Shown piece after piece: positions 36,191 to 47,287 of a stretch of DNA of 64,000 nt (within the stretch, counting starts at the first letter, position 1; every line of letters starts with the position of its first letter). The stretch spans positions 248,001 through 312,000 of the forward strand of contig JACKFB010000002.1 of assembly GCA_020632695.1 (NCBI GenBank). The letters are read 5' to 3'. The notes beneath the pieces are model-generated. The model was not told the DNA's origin. It was given only the letters and a program-made list of their open reading frames with translations, and did no database searches. This DNA comes from Deltaproteobacteria bacterium. GTDB taxonomy: Bacteria; Myxococcota_A; UBA9042; PHBI01; JACKFB01. Made by a program: the position numbers and the translations under genes.

Positions 36191-37165
36191 ATGGTTCGGC
36201 GGACTCCGATGAGGGTGGCCGTCCGCGTCTGCTTCGCGCTGGCGGGGCTGGCGGCGTGCCGCGAGGAGGCGCAGGGCGGAGGCGCTCCGGCGGCGGAGGA
36301 TCCGGGACCCCGCATCGCCTCGGTGCGCGCGCTGGTGGAGGCCGGAGACGCCAAGGAGGCGGTGGCGCGAGCGGAGACGCTGGTGGCCGGGTGGCCCGAC
36401 TCGGCGCAGGCGCAGCTCGTGCTGGCCAGCGCCTACGAGCTGGACGGCCGGCACGCCGAGGCGCTGCGAGCGGCGGACGCCGCGCTGGCCGCCGATCCCC
36501 GCTCGGCCGGGGCGCTGGTCACCCGCGGCGCGGCGCTGGGCGGGCTGGGCCGCGTCGACGAGGCCATCGAGGCCAGCCGCGAAGCGGTGGCGCTGGCCCC
36601 CGACAGCCGGGCGGCCCTGGGCAACCTGGCGGCCTTCCTCGGCCGCTCGGGCGACGCCAGGGGCCAGGCCGAGGTGCTGGGGCGGCTGGTGGCCCTCGAG
36701 CCCGACGACCTCGACGTGCGCGAGCAGCGGGCGCGCAGCCTGGCGGCGACCGGCGACGCCGCGGGGGCGCTGGCCGAAGGCGAGAGCATCGTGCGGGTGG
36801 ATCCGACGCGCGCCGGCGTGCGGCTGCTGATGGCGGCGGCGCTGCTGGACCTGGATCGCCCCGAGGAGGCCATGGACCACGCCGACGCGGCGGCCCGGCT
36901 GCGACCCGAAGACCCTGCCGCGGTCGAGCTCTTCCGCGCGGCCTTCTACGTGGCGGTGGCGTCGCGGCTCTCCTGCGCCCACGGGCCCCGCCCCTGGCTG
37001 GACGCGGACATCGAGACCGAGCTCGAGCGCTACCGGCGCCAGGGCCTCCGCGACGCCTCGGCCTTCCTCGCCATCGACGCGGCCTACGGCTCGCGCCCCG
37101 AGGTGCGGGCGCGCATCGCCCGCGCCGCCACCCGCTGTCGGAACGCCGGCGGCGAGGCCCCCTGA
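36191..37165 (+). CDS. TPR-repeat lipoprotein
   Basis: A 324-residue protein with a lipoprotein signal (VAVRVCFALAGLAAC) and tandem tetratricopeptide repeats: AEALRAADAALAADPRSAGA, VDEAIEASREAVALAPDSRA, EVLGRLVALEPDDLDV, ALAEGESIVRVDPTRAG and EEAMDHADAAARLRPEDPAA. AGGA precedes ATG 36191; a second ATG at 36209 is also possible. The C-terminal 80 residues are not TPR (PWLDADIETELERYRRQG). It is probably a periplasmic or outer-membrane scaffold. It is read in the same direction as, and 166 nt before, the YD-repeat lipoprotein. Confidence 0.85.
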   Translation: MVRRTPMRVAVRVCFALAGLAACREEAQGGGAPAAEDPGPRIASVRALVEAGDAKEAVARAETLVAGWPDSAQAQLVLASAYELDGRHAEALRAADAALAADPRSAGALVTRGAALGGLGRVDEAIEASREAVALAPDSRAALGNLAAFLGRSGDARGQAEVLGRLVALEPDDLDVREQRARSLAATGDAAGALAEGESIVRVDPTRAGVRLLMAAALLDLDRPEEAMDHADAAARLRPEDPAAVELFRAAFYVAVASRLSCAHGPRPWLDADIETELERYRRQGLRDASAFLAIDAAYGSRPEVRARIARAATRCRNAGGEAP

Positions 37166-37331
37166 GCGAGGTGCACCCCGGCCCGGGCGCCCTCGCGGGA
37201 GCGCGCCCCGACGCCTTCGGCCGCGGCCCGCTTGCGGCCCCCCCGCCACCAGTGACTACAATCGGCGCGCTCCAGATCCACCGCTGGCCGACCGTTGAGA
37301 CCTCGAGCCCGGACCGGAGGGATCCCCCACG

Positions 37332-40300
37332 ATGATCGCGACAACCCGCACGCAGCGTCGATTGGTCAGCACCGGTGTCGCCCTCGCCTGGTGCGCGTCG
37401 CTCGCCGGCTGTGGCGAGGATCCGCCGCCCGCTCCCCCGGCCTCCCCCCAGGCCCGCGCCGCCGCGGCCCGGCCGGCCGCGACCGAGCCCGCCGCGCAGC
37501 CCGAGGCCGGGACCGCCGAGCCCACGGGCAACGACCCGATCAACTTCTACAGCGGGGTGGTCTTCTCCCAGGGCCGCCCTCGCGGCGCCGGGCCGCTGAG
37601 CGCGGTCCAGGCGATGCGCCGCCGCCACGCCCAGACCGAGCGCCTGAGCCCGGCGGTGACGGCGGTGGAGCTCGAGGACTCGCGCGGTCGCACGCTGGCG
37701 CGCTGGAAGTCGGAGCAGCTCGGCGAGGACTGGTACCAGGTCACCCACTACGACGAGACCGGCACGGTGCAGCGCGTCGACAGCGTGACCGACGGCGGGC
37801 GTACGGTGGAGCGGCGGCAGGCCAACGGCGATCGCGTCTCCGACCGCTGCAAGAGCTACCGGCGGGACCTCAACGACCGCGGGCAGGTGGTCATCGAGCG
37901 CTGCATGGGCGACGGGGGCGCGCCGCGGGAGGACGCCGACGGCATCCACGAGTGGCGCTTCGAGGTGAACGCGGCGGGGCACGTGACCAGCGAGCGGGCC
38001 TTCGACGTGTTCGGGCGCGCCGTGGCCATCGGCGAGGGGCGCGAGGGCCTGGACCCCAGCCGCCGGGTGTTCATGCGCCGCTACGAGCGCAACCCCGCCG
38101 GGCAGGTGGTCGAGGAGTCGGTGTACGACCGGGACGGGCAGCCCACCGAGGACGCGCAGGGCATCCACCGGCGCGCGCACTCCTACAACACCGAGGGGCT
38201 GGCGACGCACCTGGTTCAGTACGGGGTGGCCGGCAACCGGTCGGGCGGGCCGACGGGCATCGCCGAGCGGCGCTGGCTCTACGACGAGAGCGGCAAGCTG
38301 ACCGAGCTGGGGCTGCTCAACGCGCAGGGGCAGTCGGCGGTGGCGCCCGAGGGCTACAGCCGGGTGCTCTATGAGGTGGACAACGCCGGGCGCCCGACCC
38401 TGGAGCGCTTCGCCGACCAGGACGGGATCTCGGTGGTCGACGGTGAGAGCGGGGCTGCGAAGATCGCCCACCGCTACGTCGAGGGGCGGCTGGTGGAGAC
38501 CCAGTGGCAGGACGCCGAGGGCAAGCCGAAGCTGCGGGCCGGCAAGGGCTTCGCCATGGTGCGGTACGCCCACGACGACGCCGGGCGGGTCATCGAGGAG
38601 CGGCGATTCGGCGTGGACGGCGCGCCGGCGAAGGCCGAGGCGGCCGGCTACGCGGTGCTGGCGCTGGAGTACGGCGGCGACGGGCGCATCATCTCCGAGC
38701 GCTACATGGACGGCGACGAGCATCTGGTGGCGGGTCCCGAAGGGTGGGCCGTGCGCAAGGTCACCCGGGGCGCGGCCGAGGACGGCAGCTCGCGCACCGT
38801 GACGACCACCGAGACCCTGGGGCCGGACGAGAAGCCGGTGCACGGGGCGGGGGTGCCGTGGGCCAGGGAGGTGGTCGAGCAGAGCGACGCGGGCCACGAG
38901 CTCACGCGGGCGCTCTTCGACGCCGAGGGGAAGCCGACCCTGGACGCCGAGGGTCGCTACCACAAGCAGGAGATGACCTGGAGTCCCGAGGGCGACCTGG
39001 AGAAGGTCGCGTGGTTCGGGGTGGACGGCGAGCCGACGACCAACGCGAAGGTGGGCGCGGCGGCTGTGGTGTACGAGCTCGAGGGGCACGGGCGCGAGGT
39101 GCGGCGGCGGCTGCTCGACGGCGAGGGTCAGCCGACCCAGGGCGCCGACGGGTGGGGCATCCGCGAGCGCGACCTGGACGAGCTGGGCCGCATCGTCGAG
39201 GAGCGCTACCTCGCCAGCGGCGACGAGGCGGTGGGGCGGGCCAGCGACCACGCGGCGCGGGCGCGCTACTTCTATGGCGCCGGCAACAACCTGCGCAGCG
39301 AGGCCTTCTTCGACGCGCTGGGCGAGCCGCTCTACGTGTCGCCGGGTGGCTACGCGCGCGTTGCCTACGAATACGACGCGGCGGACCGGCTCATCGGCAC
39401 CGAGTGGCTGGACGCGTCCAACAAGCCGGTCAACCGCGACGACGTGTTCTACGCGCGGATGGCGCGGAAGCTCGACAAGGTGGGGCGCGTGGTCGAGGAG
39501 CGCTACCAGGACGCCACGCACTCGCCGGTGACGGTCGCGGGCAAGGGGTACGCGGGGCAGTCGGAGACCTACGACGACCAGGGGCGGCGCACCAAGGAGG
39601 CCTTCCTGGGCACCGACGGCTCGCCGACGATGACGCCGCTCGGCTATGCGCAGCGGCAGATCGAGTTCGCGGGGGACCGCTGGGCGGTGGCGAGCGAGTC
39701 CTACATGGACCCGCGAGGGCGCCCGGCGTTCCACACCGAGGGGTACGCCGGGGTGGCGCGGGAGACCGACTGGCGCGGGCGCGTGACGCGGGTCAAGTAC
39801 CTGGACGCGCTGGGCAACCCGGTGGTGGACCGGCACGGGGCGGCCGAGCGGCGCACGACCTACGACGGCGACCTGCTGATGGAGGAGCGCGCCTACGACG
39901 CGGCGGGTGAGCTGACCCGGGCCATCGACGGGACCAGCGGCAACAAGCGCACCTACGACGGCTACGGGCGGATCGTGACCCGCACCTCCTACGACGCGAA
40001 CGACCAGCCGATGGCCGACGAGAAGACGGGCTGCACGACCCAGCGCTGGGAGTACGAGGCGGGCGGCGAGGTGGAGCGCGAGTGGTGCCTCGACGCCACG
40101 GGCCACCCGATGCTGGGGCGCGAGGGGCACGCCGGGGTGGCCAGGCGCCGCGACCTGCACGGCTGGGTGGTGGAGACCAGCTACATGGGGCTGGACGGAG
40201 GGGTGGTCCCCGGGCCGGAGGGCTGGGCCAAGGAGCTGACCGAGTACGACGGGCGCGGCTTCGTGAAGCGGCGGTCGTGGCAGGGCAAGGACGAGCAGCC

Positions 40301-41333
40301 GATGGCTCGCTTCGGCAAGGCGTTCAGCGTGACCTACGAGCGGGATGGGCTGGGGCGGCCGACGCTGGAGACCTGGCAGGACATCGCCGGGCTGGCGGTC
40401 AAGCGCGAGGACGGCTGGGCGGCGATGTCCACGCGGTACGACGCGGCGGGGCACGTCATCGAGGAGTCGCGGCTCGGTCCAGACGGGGCGCCGGTGAACA
40501 CCAAGGTGCCGCCGACCTTCAGGCGACGCTACGGGCCGCAGGGACTGCTGCTGGAGGAGCGTTGGGTGGACGCGGCCGGGCGCCCGACGCTGGGGCCCGA
40601 GGGCTGGGCGTCGGCACGGCGCACCTACGACGCGCGGGGGCGGGTGATCGCGCTGGAGTGGTTCGACGCGGCCGACCGGCCGGGGCGCTCCGGGACCGCG
40701 GTGGTGGGCGAGCGCTACGTCCTGGACCGCTACGGGCGGGTGCGGGAGACCACCTTCATCGACGCCGGCGGTGCGCCCGCCGATCGTCGCGGCGCCGGCG
40801 GGCGCTCGTGGGCCATCGCCAAGACCGAGTTCGACGAGCGCGGCAACGTGGCCGAGCAGAGCTGGTTCGACAGCGAGGGGCGTCCGGTCGCCGGACCCGA
40901 GGGCCTGCACCTGGTGCGCTTCAAGTGGACGGACCTCGGCCAGGTGGGCTGGCAGCAGCGCTACAGCGCGCCGAGCCGCCCCGCGCCCGGCGGTTGGGCG
41001 AGGCAGGCGTACACCTACGACCCCTACGGGCGCCTGGTGCTCATCGAGTACCAGAACGAGCTGGGGCGCTCGGCGCCGGTGTGGAACGGCGTCGGGCAGA
41101 TCCGCCTCAACTACGGCTCGGGAGGGCGCCTCGAGTCGATGAACTACCTGGACATGTCGGGCGCGCCCATCGACGCCGACATCTGCTACCCTGGCGCCTA
41201 CTGCGGGCACGCGGCGGTCACCGAAGCGGTCTACGTCTATGGGGACGGGAAGAAGCCGGTCAGGATGGAGCTCCGGGACAAGCGCGGCAAGCGCACCGGC
41301 ACGCTGGACTGCCGGAAGGACGAGTGCTTCTGA
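37332..41333 (+). CDS. Giant lipoprotein made of YD-like beta-hairpin repeats
   Basis: A 1,333-residue protein from ATG 37332 with lipobox CASLAGC and a Pro/Ala-rich linker. From about residue 130 to the end it consists of about 24 units of roughly 46 residues with the pattern E.YLDADGKPV..G.GYA...Y.YD..GRV.E. The YD..GR half resembles RHS/YD repeats and the LDA.G.P half a MORN-like hairpin. There is no RHS core motif, no signature of an attached toxin, and the protein ends in a short Cys-containing tail (GTLDCRKDECF). Such repeats form long beta-solenoids, so a surface shell or fibre is the best guess. The long opposite-strand frame is a compositional shadow. Confidence 0.85.
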   Translation: MIATTRTQRRLVSTGVALAWCASLAGCGEDPPPAPPASPQARAAAARPAATEPAAQPEAGTAEPTGNDPINFYSGVVFSQGRPRGAGPLSAVQAMRRRHAQTERLSPAVTAVELEDSRGRTLARWKSEQLGEDWYQVTHYDETGTVQRVDSVTDGGRTVERRQANGDRVSDRCKSYRRDLNDRGQVVIERCMGDGGAPREDADGIHEWRFEVNAAGHVTSERAFDVFGRAVAIGEGREGLDPSRRVFMRRYERNPAGQVVEESVYDRDGQPTEDAQGIHRRAHSYNTEGLATHLVQYGVAGNRSGGPTGIAERRWLYDESGKLTELGLLNAQGQSAVAPEGYSRVLYEVDNAGRPTLERFADQDGISVVDGESGAAKIAHRYVEGRLVETQWQDAEGKPKLRAGKGFAMVRYAHDDAGRVIEERRFGVDGAPAKAEAAGYAVLALEYGGDGRIISERYMDGDEHLVAGPEGWAVRKVTRGAAEDGSSRTVTTTETLGPDEKPVHGAGVPWAREVVEQSDAGHELTRALFDAEGKPTLDAEGRYHKQEMTWSPEGDLEKVAWFGVDGEPTTNAKVGAAAVVYELEGHGREVRRRLLDGEGQPTQGADGWGIRERDLDELGRIVEERYLASGDEAVGRASDHAARARYFYGAGNNLRSEAFFDALGEPLYVSPGGYARVAYEYDAADRLIGTEWLDASNKPVNRDDVFYARMARKLDKVGRVVEERYQDATHSPVTVAGKGYAGQSETYDDQGRRTKEAFLGTDGSPTMTPLGYAQRQIEFAGDRWAVASESYMDPRGRPAFHTEGYAGVARETDWRGRVTRVKYLDALGNPVVDRHGAAERRTTYDGDLLMEERAYDAAGELTRAIDGTSGNKRTYDGYGRIVTRTSYDANDQPMADEKTGCTTQRWEYEAGGEVEREWCLDATGHPMLGREGHAGVARRRDLHGWVVETSYMGLDGGVVPGPEGWAKELTEYDGRGFVKRRSWQGKDEQPMARFGKAFSVTYERDGLGRPTLETWQDIAGLAVKREDGWAAMSTRYDAAGHVIEESRLGPDGAPVNTKVPPTFRRRYGPQGLLLEERWVDAAGRPTLGPEGWASARRTYDARGRVIALEWFDAADRPGRSGTAVVGERYVLDRYGRVRETTFIDAGGAPADRRGAGGRSWAIAKTEFDERGNVAEQSWFDSEGRPVAGPEGLHLVRFKWTDLGQVGWQQRYSAPSRPAPGGWARQAYTYDPYGRLVLIEYQNELGRSAPVWNGVGQIRLNYGSGGRLESMNYLDMSGAPIDADICYPGAYCGHAAVTEAVYVYGDGKKPVRMELRDKRGKRTGTLDCRKDECF

Positions 41334-41566
41334 GTGAAGCGGCCCTTCAGCAAGCGGCCCTCCAGCGAGTGTTCCCAGATTCTCCCGTCGCGTAGCTGGC
41401 TCATGTCATTGCAGGAACTCGAGCGCCTCGGTCTCCTTCGCGCGGCGAGCGCTCTCCGCGCGCGAGGCCCTGAAGAGGCAGCGCTGGCGCCTCGCTCGGC
41501 ACGGAGATGGGAAGCCCGTCGCGTCCGGCGGGCCGCTGGGGGCGGCGGCGCTGACATCGTCGACGT

Positions 41567-42556
41567 GTGTGCGCCGTGACGCCGCTGTGGATCGGCTTCA
41601 TCGCCGTCGTGCTGCTCCTGCTCGGGCTGGATCTCGGCGTCTTCAACCGGCGCGCGCACGAGATCTCGACCCGGGAGGCCCTGGCCTGGACCGCCTTCTG
41701 GATCGCGCTCTCGCTCGGCTTCAACGGGCTGGTCTACCTCATCTACGAGCACCAGTGGTTCGGCATCGCCGCGGCCGCCAACCACCAGGGCGGCGGGCGC
41801 AAGGCCGCGCTCGAGTTCTTCACGGCCTACATCGTCGAGAAGTCGCTCAGCCTCGACAACATCTTCGTCATCGCGCTGGTGTTCCAGTACTTCCGCGTGC
41901 CACGGGAACAGCAGCATCGCGTGCTCTTCTGGGGGATCCTGGGCGCGCTGGTGCTGCGCGGCGTGATGATCGGCTTCGGCATCGCGCTCATCGACCGCTT
42001 CGACTGGATCCGCTACGTCTTCGGCGGCTTCCTCCTCATCACGGCGGCGCGGATGGCGATCTCCCGCGACTCGGAGATCGACCCGCAGAAGAACCTGGTG
42101 ATGCGCCTGGTCCGCCGCTGGTTCCCGGTCGCCGATGGCTTCCGCGAGGGGCGCTTCATCGTCCGCGAGGAGGGCCGGCTCAGGGTGACGCCGCTGTTGC
42201 TGGCCCTGGTGGTCGTCGAGAGCACCGACGTCGTCTTCGCGGTCGACTCGATCCCGGCGGTGCTCGGGGTGACCTCCGACGGCTTCCTCGTCTTCACCTC
42301 GAACGTGTGCGCGATCCTCGGCCTGCGAGCGCTCTACTTCGCCCTGGCCGCCATCCTGCATCGCTTCCGCTACATCCAGCACAGCCTGGTGGGGGTGCTC
42401 GCCTTCGTCGGCGTCAAGATGATCATCGCCGAGTGGGTGCACGTCTCGGGCCTCATCTCGCTGGCCATCATCCTGGGCATGCTGCTCATCGGCCTCGGCG
42501 CGTCGGTGTGGGCCGACCGCCACGACGCCGCCGATGACGACGACGAGGCGCCGTAG
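41567..42556 (+). CDS. TerC-family integral membrane protein
   Basis: A 329-residue protein with about eight transmembrane helices and TerC/Alx signatures: LDLGVFNRRAHEISTREAL, EFFTAYIVEKSLSLDNIFV, the loop ISRDSEIDP between helices, and VVVESTDVVFAVDSIPAVLG, with membrane-buried acidic residues thought to bind metal. Family members have been linked to manganese export and tellurite resistance. GTG 41567 and GTG 41576 are both possible starts. The 233 bp upstream shows no yybP-ykoY-type leader that I can recognise. The gene converges on the dehydratase gene 25 nt away. Confidence 0.93.
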   Translation: MCAVTPLWIGFIAVVLLLLGLDLGVFNRRAHEISTREALAWTAFWIALSLGFNGLVYLIYEHQWFGIAAAANHQGGGRKAALEFFTAYIVEKSLSLDNIFVIALVFQYFRVPREQQHRVLFWGILGALVLRGVMIGFGIALIDRFDWIRYVFGGFLLITAARMAISRDSEIDPQKNLVMRLVRRWFPVADGFREGRFIVREEGRLRVTPLLLALVVVESTDVVFAVDSIPAVLGVTSDGFLVFTSNVCAILGLRALYFALAAILHRFRYIQHSLVGVLAFVGVKMIIAEWVHVSGLISLAIILGMLLIGLGASVWADRHDAADDDDEAP

Positions 42557-42581
42557 CCGCGCGGGCGCAGCGGCGCGCCTG

Positions 42582-44543
<1,962 letters not shown>

Positions 44544-44657
44544 CGGAGCTTGGTTGCCTGCCGGGCCGGAAGCGATCGGTGCAAGACTATCGCACGCCCC
44601 CAGCACCCCGAAAAGCAACGCGCCCCGCAACCCACCGCCACCGCCACCGCATCGCCA

Positions 44658-45065
<408 letters not shown>

Positions 45066-45111
45066 CCGGGCCGCAGGCCCCGGCCGAGCCACCCGCTCCA
45101 ACCCCGCCCCC

Positions 45112-45258
45112 GTCGAGGCGCCGTCAGCGGCGAGCGAGCGCGCCGTGGGCAAGGAGCGAGCGAGGGCAGGCCGAGTCGGGCTTCAGCCCGTCGCAGGCCT
45201 GACCCGAGCGAGCGACGCCGGCCACGGCGTGCGCAGCCGCCGCTGGCGGTGCCTCGAT
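45112..45258. repeat. Palindromic element, copy B
   Basis: A 147-bp imperfect palindrome with the same architecture as copy A. The outer stem begins TCGAGGC at 45113. An unpaired block AGCGAGC/GCTGCGC follows, then a perfect 8-bp second stem CGCCGTGG (45141-45148) with CCACGGCG (45222-45229). The 47-bp centre (45162-45208) is identical to copy A. The stem sequences differ from those of copy A, but pairing is kept. The linker to the array again has GAGGCCGGGCCGCAGGCC. Confidence 0.85.
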
Positions 45259-45308
45259 CGATCTCGTCAGCGGCGTCCGTAGTCGCCGCTGGCGGTGCCT
45301 CGATCGAT
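45238..45308. repeat. 25-bp direct repeat at the edge of palindrome B
   Basis: An identical 25-bp block ending GTGCCTCGATCGAT occurs at 45238-45262 and again at 45284-45308. Between them GTCAGCGGCG (45266-45275) can pair with CGCCGCTGGC (45284-45293). The stop codon of the pseudokinase gene (45267-45269) falls inside this unit, so the repeat supplies the last residues of that protein (IDRGTASGDYGRR). Confidence 0.8.
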
Positions 45309-46502
45309 GCAAGTTGTGGGGGTGAGGCGATACCCATCCTCGTGCCGCTCGATGAGGTCGCGGAGGCCGAGCTGGCGCAGGCGGCTCAGCGAGACGTACA
45401 CGCGGTTGGAGCCTGCCTCGAGCAGCGGGCGTTCGCCGGGCCAGCCGGCCTCCAGGAGGTCCCACATGGTGAGCGCCGGGCCGCCCGCCTCGTGCCGGTC
45501 CACCAGGGCCATCAGCACCCGCCGCAGGGTGCGGCCGAGGCGCACGCTGGTGCCGTCGGGGCCGGCCATCCAGGCCGCGTCCGGGCCGATGACCAGGGTG
45601 CGGGCGGCCACCGGCTGGCGCGCCTCGACGACCTCCTCTCCCTCGGCGCGGCCGGCGAGCAGGCTGGCGACGTGCGCCGCGAACCCGTCCGGGTCGAGCT
45701 CGAGGCCGGCGATCTCGCGGATGCGGTCGGCCACGGCCACGGCGTCGGCGATGCTGGGACGCAGCTGCGGTGGCTGGCTGATCATGCGGGCGTCCAACCA
45801 GCGCAGGCACTCGACCAGCTCTGCGTCCTGGGGACCCCACTCGCCGCGGATGATCCGGCCCAGCACGTTGGACATGTCGACGTGGCGGATCAGCGAGCGC
45901 ATCCACAGCACCAGCGCCACGTAGTCACCCGCCGGCGTGGGGCGGCCGCCGGTCTGCAGCTCGGTGGCCTGGTAGATGGGGACGGTGCCGTCCAGGGTGC
46001 CGTCGTCCTTCTCCAGCGGGAAGTTGCGGCCGAAGCCGACCAGGTACCAGCGGCCGGCCGCGTCGAAGAGGACGTTGCCGCCCGACATCCGGCCCAGGTG
46101 GATCGCGGCGCCCGTGGCGGGGTCGATGGTCTGGTGGGCGTGCTGCAGGGCCTCGCGCAGGCTGGCGATGAACGCGTCGGCGCCGCCGTAGGCCAGGCTA
46201 CCGGGGCTGTCGGAGAGCAGCCGCACGATCTCGGTGCCGTCGGCCCTGGCGGCGCAGTCCAGCTCGAGGAAGGGGTGGCCCTGCTCCTCGCCGCGGTGCA
46301 CGACCCGGGGGATGAGCGGATGGTCGAGCAGCGCGTGGACGCGGGCGACCTCGTCCAGCGCGTCGGCCACCCGGGCCGGATCGGCGGCCGGGCCGGCGGT
46401 CACCAGCACGCAGGGGCTGCCGTCCTCCACCCGGCGGGCGGACAACACCTGGAACGCGTCGCGCGAACGGATCGGCAACGGGTCGACGTAGCGATCCCAC
46501 AA
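45267..46502 (-). CDS. Pseudokinase fused to a C-terminal winged-helix domain
   Basis: A 411-residue protein. Residues about 10-290 follow the order of a protein kinase but lack catalysis: the catalytic loop is LGRMSGGNVLFDAAGRWYLV instead of HRD..N, and DFG is replaced by VGFG. The last 90 residues (LGRTLRRVLMALVDRHEAGG, then GSNRVYVSLSRLRQLGLRDL) resemble a bacterial winged-helix DNA-binding domain of the OmpR/BTAD type. Such pairing is known in myxobacterial proteins and suggests a regulator with a binding-only kinase fold. Start TTG 46502 has no ribosome site and is uncertain. The final 13 residues come from a repeat element. Confidence 0.75.
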   Translation of the reverse strand: MWDRYVDPLPIRSRDAFQVLSARRVEDGSPCVLVTAGPAADPARVADALDEVARVHALLDHPLIPRVVHRGEEQGHPFLELDCAARADGTEIVRLLSDSPGSLAYGGADAFIASLREALQHAHQTIDPATGAAIHLGRMSGGNVLFDAAGRWYLVGFGRNFPLEKDDGTLDGTVPIYQATELQTGGRPTPAGDYVALVLWMRSLIRHVDMSNVLGRIIRGEWGPQDAELVECLRWLDARMISQPPQLRPSIADAVAVADRIREIAGLELDPDGFAAHVASLLAGRAEGEEVVEARQPVAARTLVIGPDAAWMAGPDGTSVRLGRTLRRVLMALVDRHEAGGPALTMWDLLEAGWPGERPLLEAGSNRVYVSLSRLRQLGLRDLIERHEDGYRLTPTTCIDRGTASGDYGRR

Positions 46503-46711
46503 GCTGAAGCGTGGTGGAGACCAGTGCAGAGGGCGAGTCCGTGGATGGTCGGCGACCGGACCAATCTACTCCGAGACCGGAACCACCCGCCAGCGCCGGT
46601 CGCGCGCCCCGCCAGCGTCGACGATGACGGGTGGCTCGGCCCGCTGGTAGGCTGGGCGCGAATCGGACGTTCACGGGGCGGGCCAGGGCGCACGCCGCGG
46701 AGGGGGCTGCG

Positions 46712-47089
46712 ATGGCGGCGGGCGGCGAGCAGGCGGAGCGGGCGCGTGCCGAGGCGGTCCTCACCGGCGACGCGGGCGCGGCGGAGGCGCTGCGGGGCGA
46801 GCTGGTAGCGGCGATGCGGGCCGCCGCGGTGCCGGCGGAGGTGGCGCGCGCCGCCGCAGAGGCCATCGCCGCGGTGCATGCGCGGGTACGACCCGGGCGG
46901 CCGCTGACAGCGGACCACCAGCGCGCGCTGGATGGCGCGGTCGAGGTCGGGGTCACCGGGGTGCCCGCGCTGGGCCCCTGGGTGACGCGGCTGCGCATCC
47001 TGACCTTCGACGAGCCGCGCCTGGGGCGCCTCTCCGAGCTGGTCGGCGGGGTAGCGCGCGAGCTGGAGGCCCCGGCTCCCCAGCGCTGA
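46712..47089 (+). CDS. Small Ala/Arg-rich hypothetical protein
   Basis: A 125-residue protein from ATG 46712 with GGAGGGGG upstream. It is mostly helical and Ala-rich (ERARAEAVLTGDAGAAEALR, VARAAAEAIAAVHARVRPG), with a conserved-looking end LRILTFDEPRLGRLSELVGG. No signal peptide or known motif. It diverges from the pseudokinase gene and lies 198 nt before the zincin gene on the same strand. A longer in-frame start at 46631 is less likely. Function unknown. Confidence 0.55.
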   Translation: MAAGGEQAERARAEAVLTGDAGAAEALRGELVAAMRAAAVPAEVARAAAEAIAAVHARVRPGRPLTADHQRALDGAVEVGVTGVPALGPWVTRLRILTFDEPRLGRLSELVGGVARELEAPAPQR

Positions 47090-47287
47090 ATCGGACAACC
47101 GGGGCCTGTGGACCCCAGCGGCCTCCAGGCCCCAGTGGTCTGGAGGCCGATCCGAGGCGGCTCGAGCGGCCGGGCTGACGGTGATCGCGAGCGTTCGTGG
47201 GCCCGGTGACGCGCGGTGGATTCATGGTATGGTCCTTGCGTACTGCCTTCGACACGCACACGCCGGACGCCTTCAGGGAGCACCCCC

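Noticed and set aside
36519..41210. A 1,563-codon minus-strand open frame
   Set aside because: Compositional shadow of the YD-repeat and TPR genes; His/Arg/Val/Leu-rich with no motif.
37332..41333. RHS polymorphic toxin
   Set aside because: No RHS core, no variable C-terminal toxin and no immunity gene; the next gene is TerC.
41334..41566. yybP-ykoY manganese riboswitch before the TerC gene
   Set aside because: Expected by family knowledge, but I cannot find its conserved paired region or junction sequence in the 233-bp leader.
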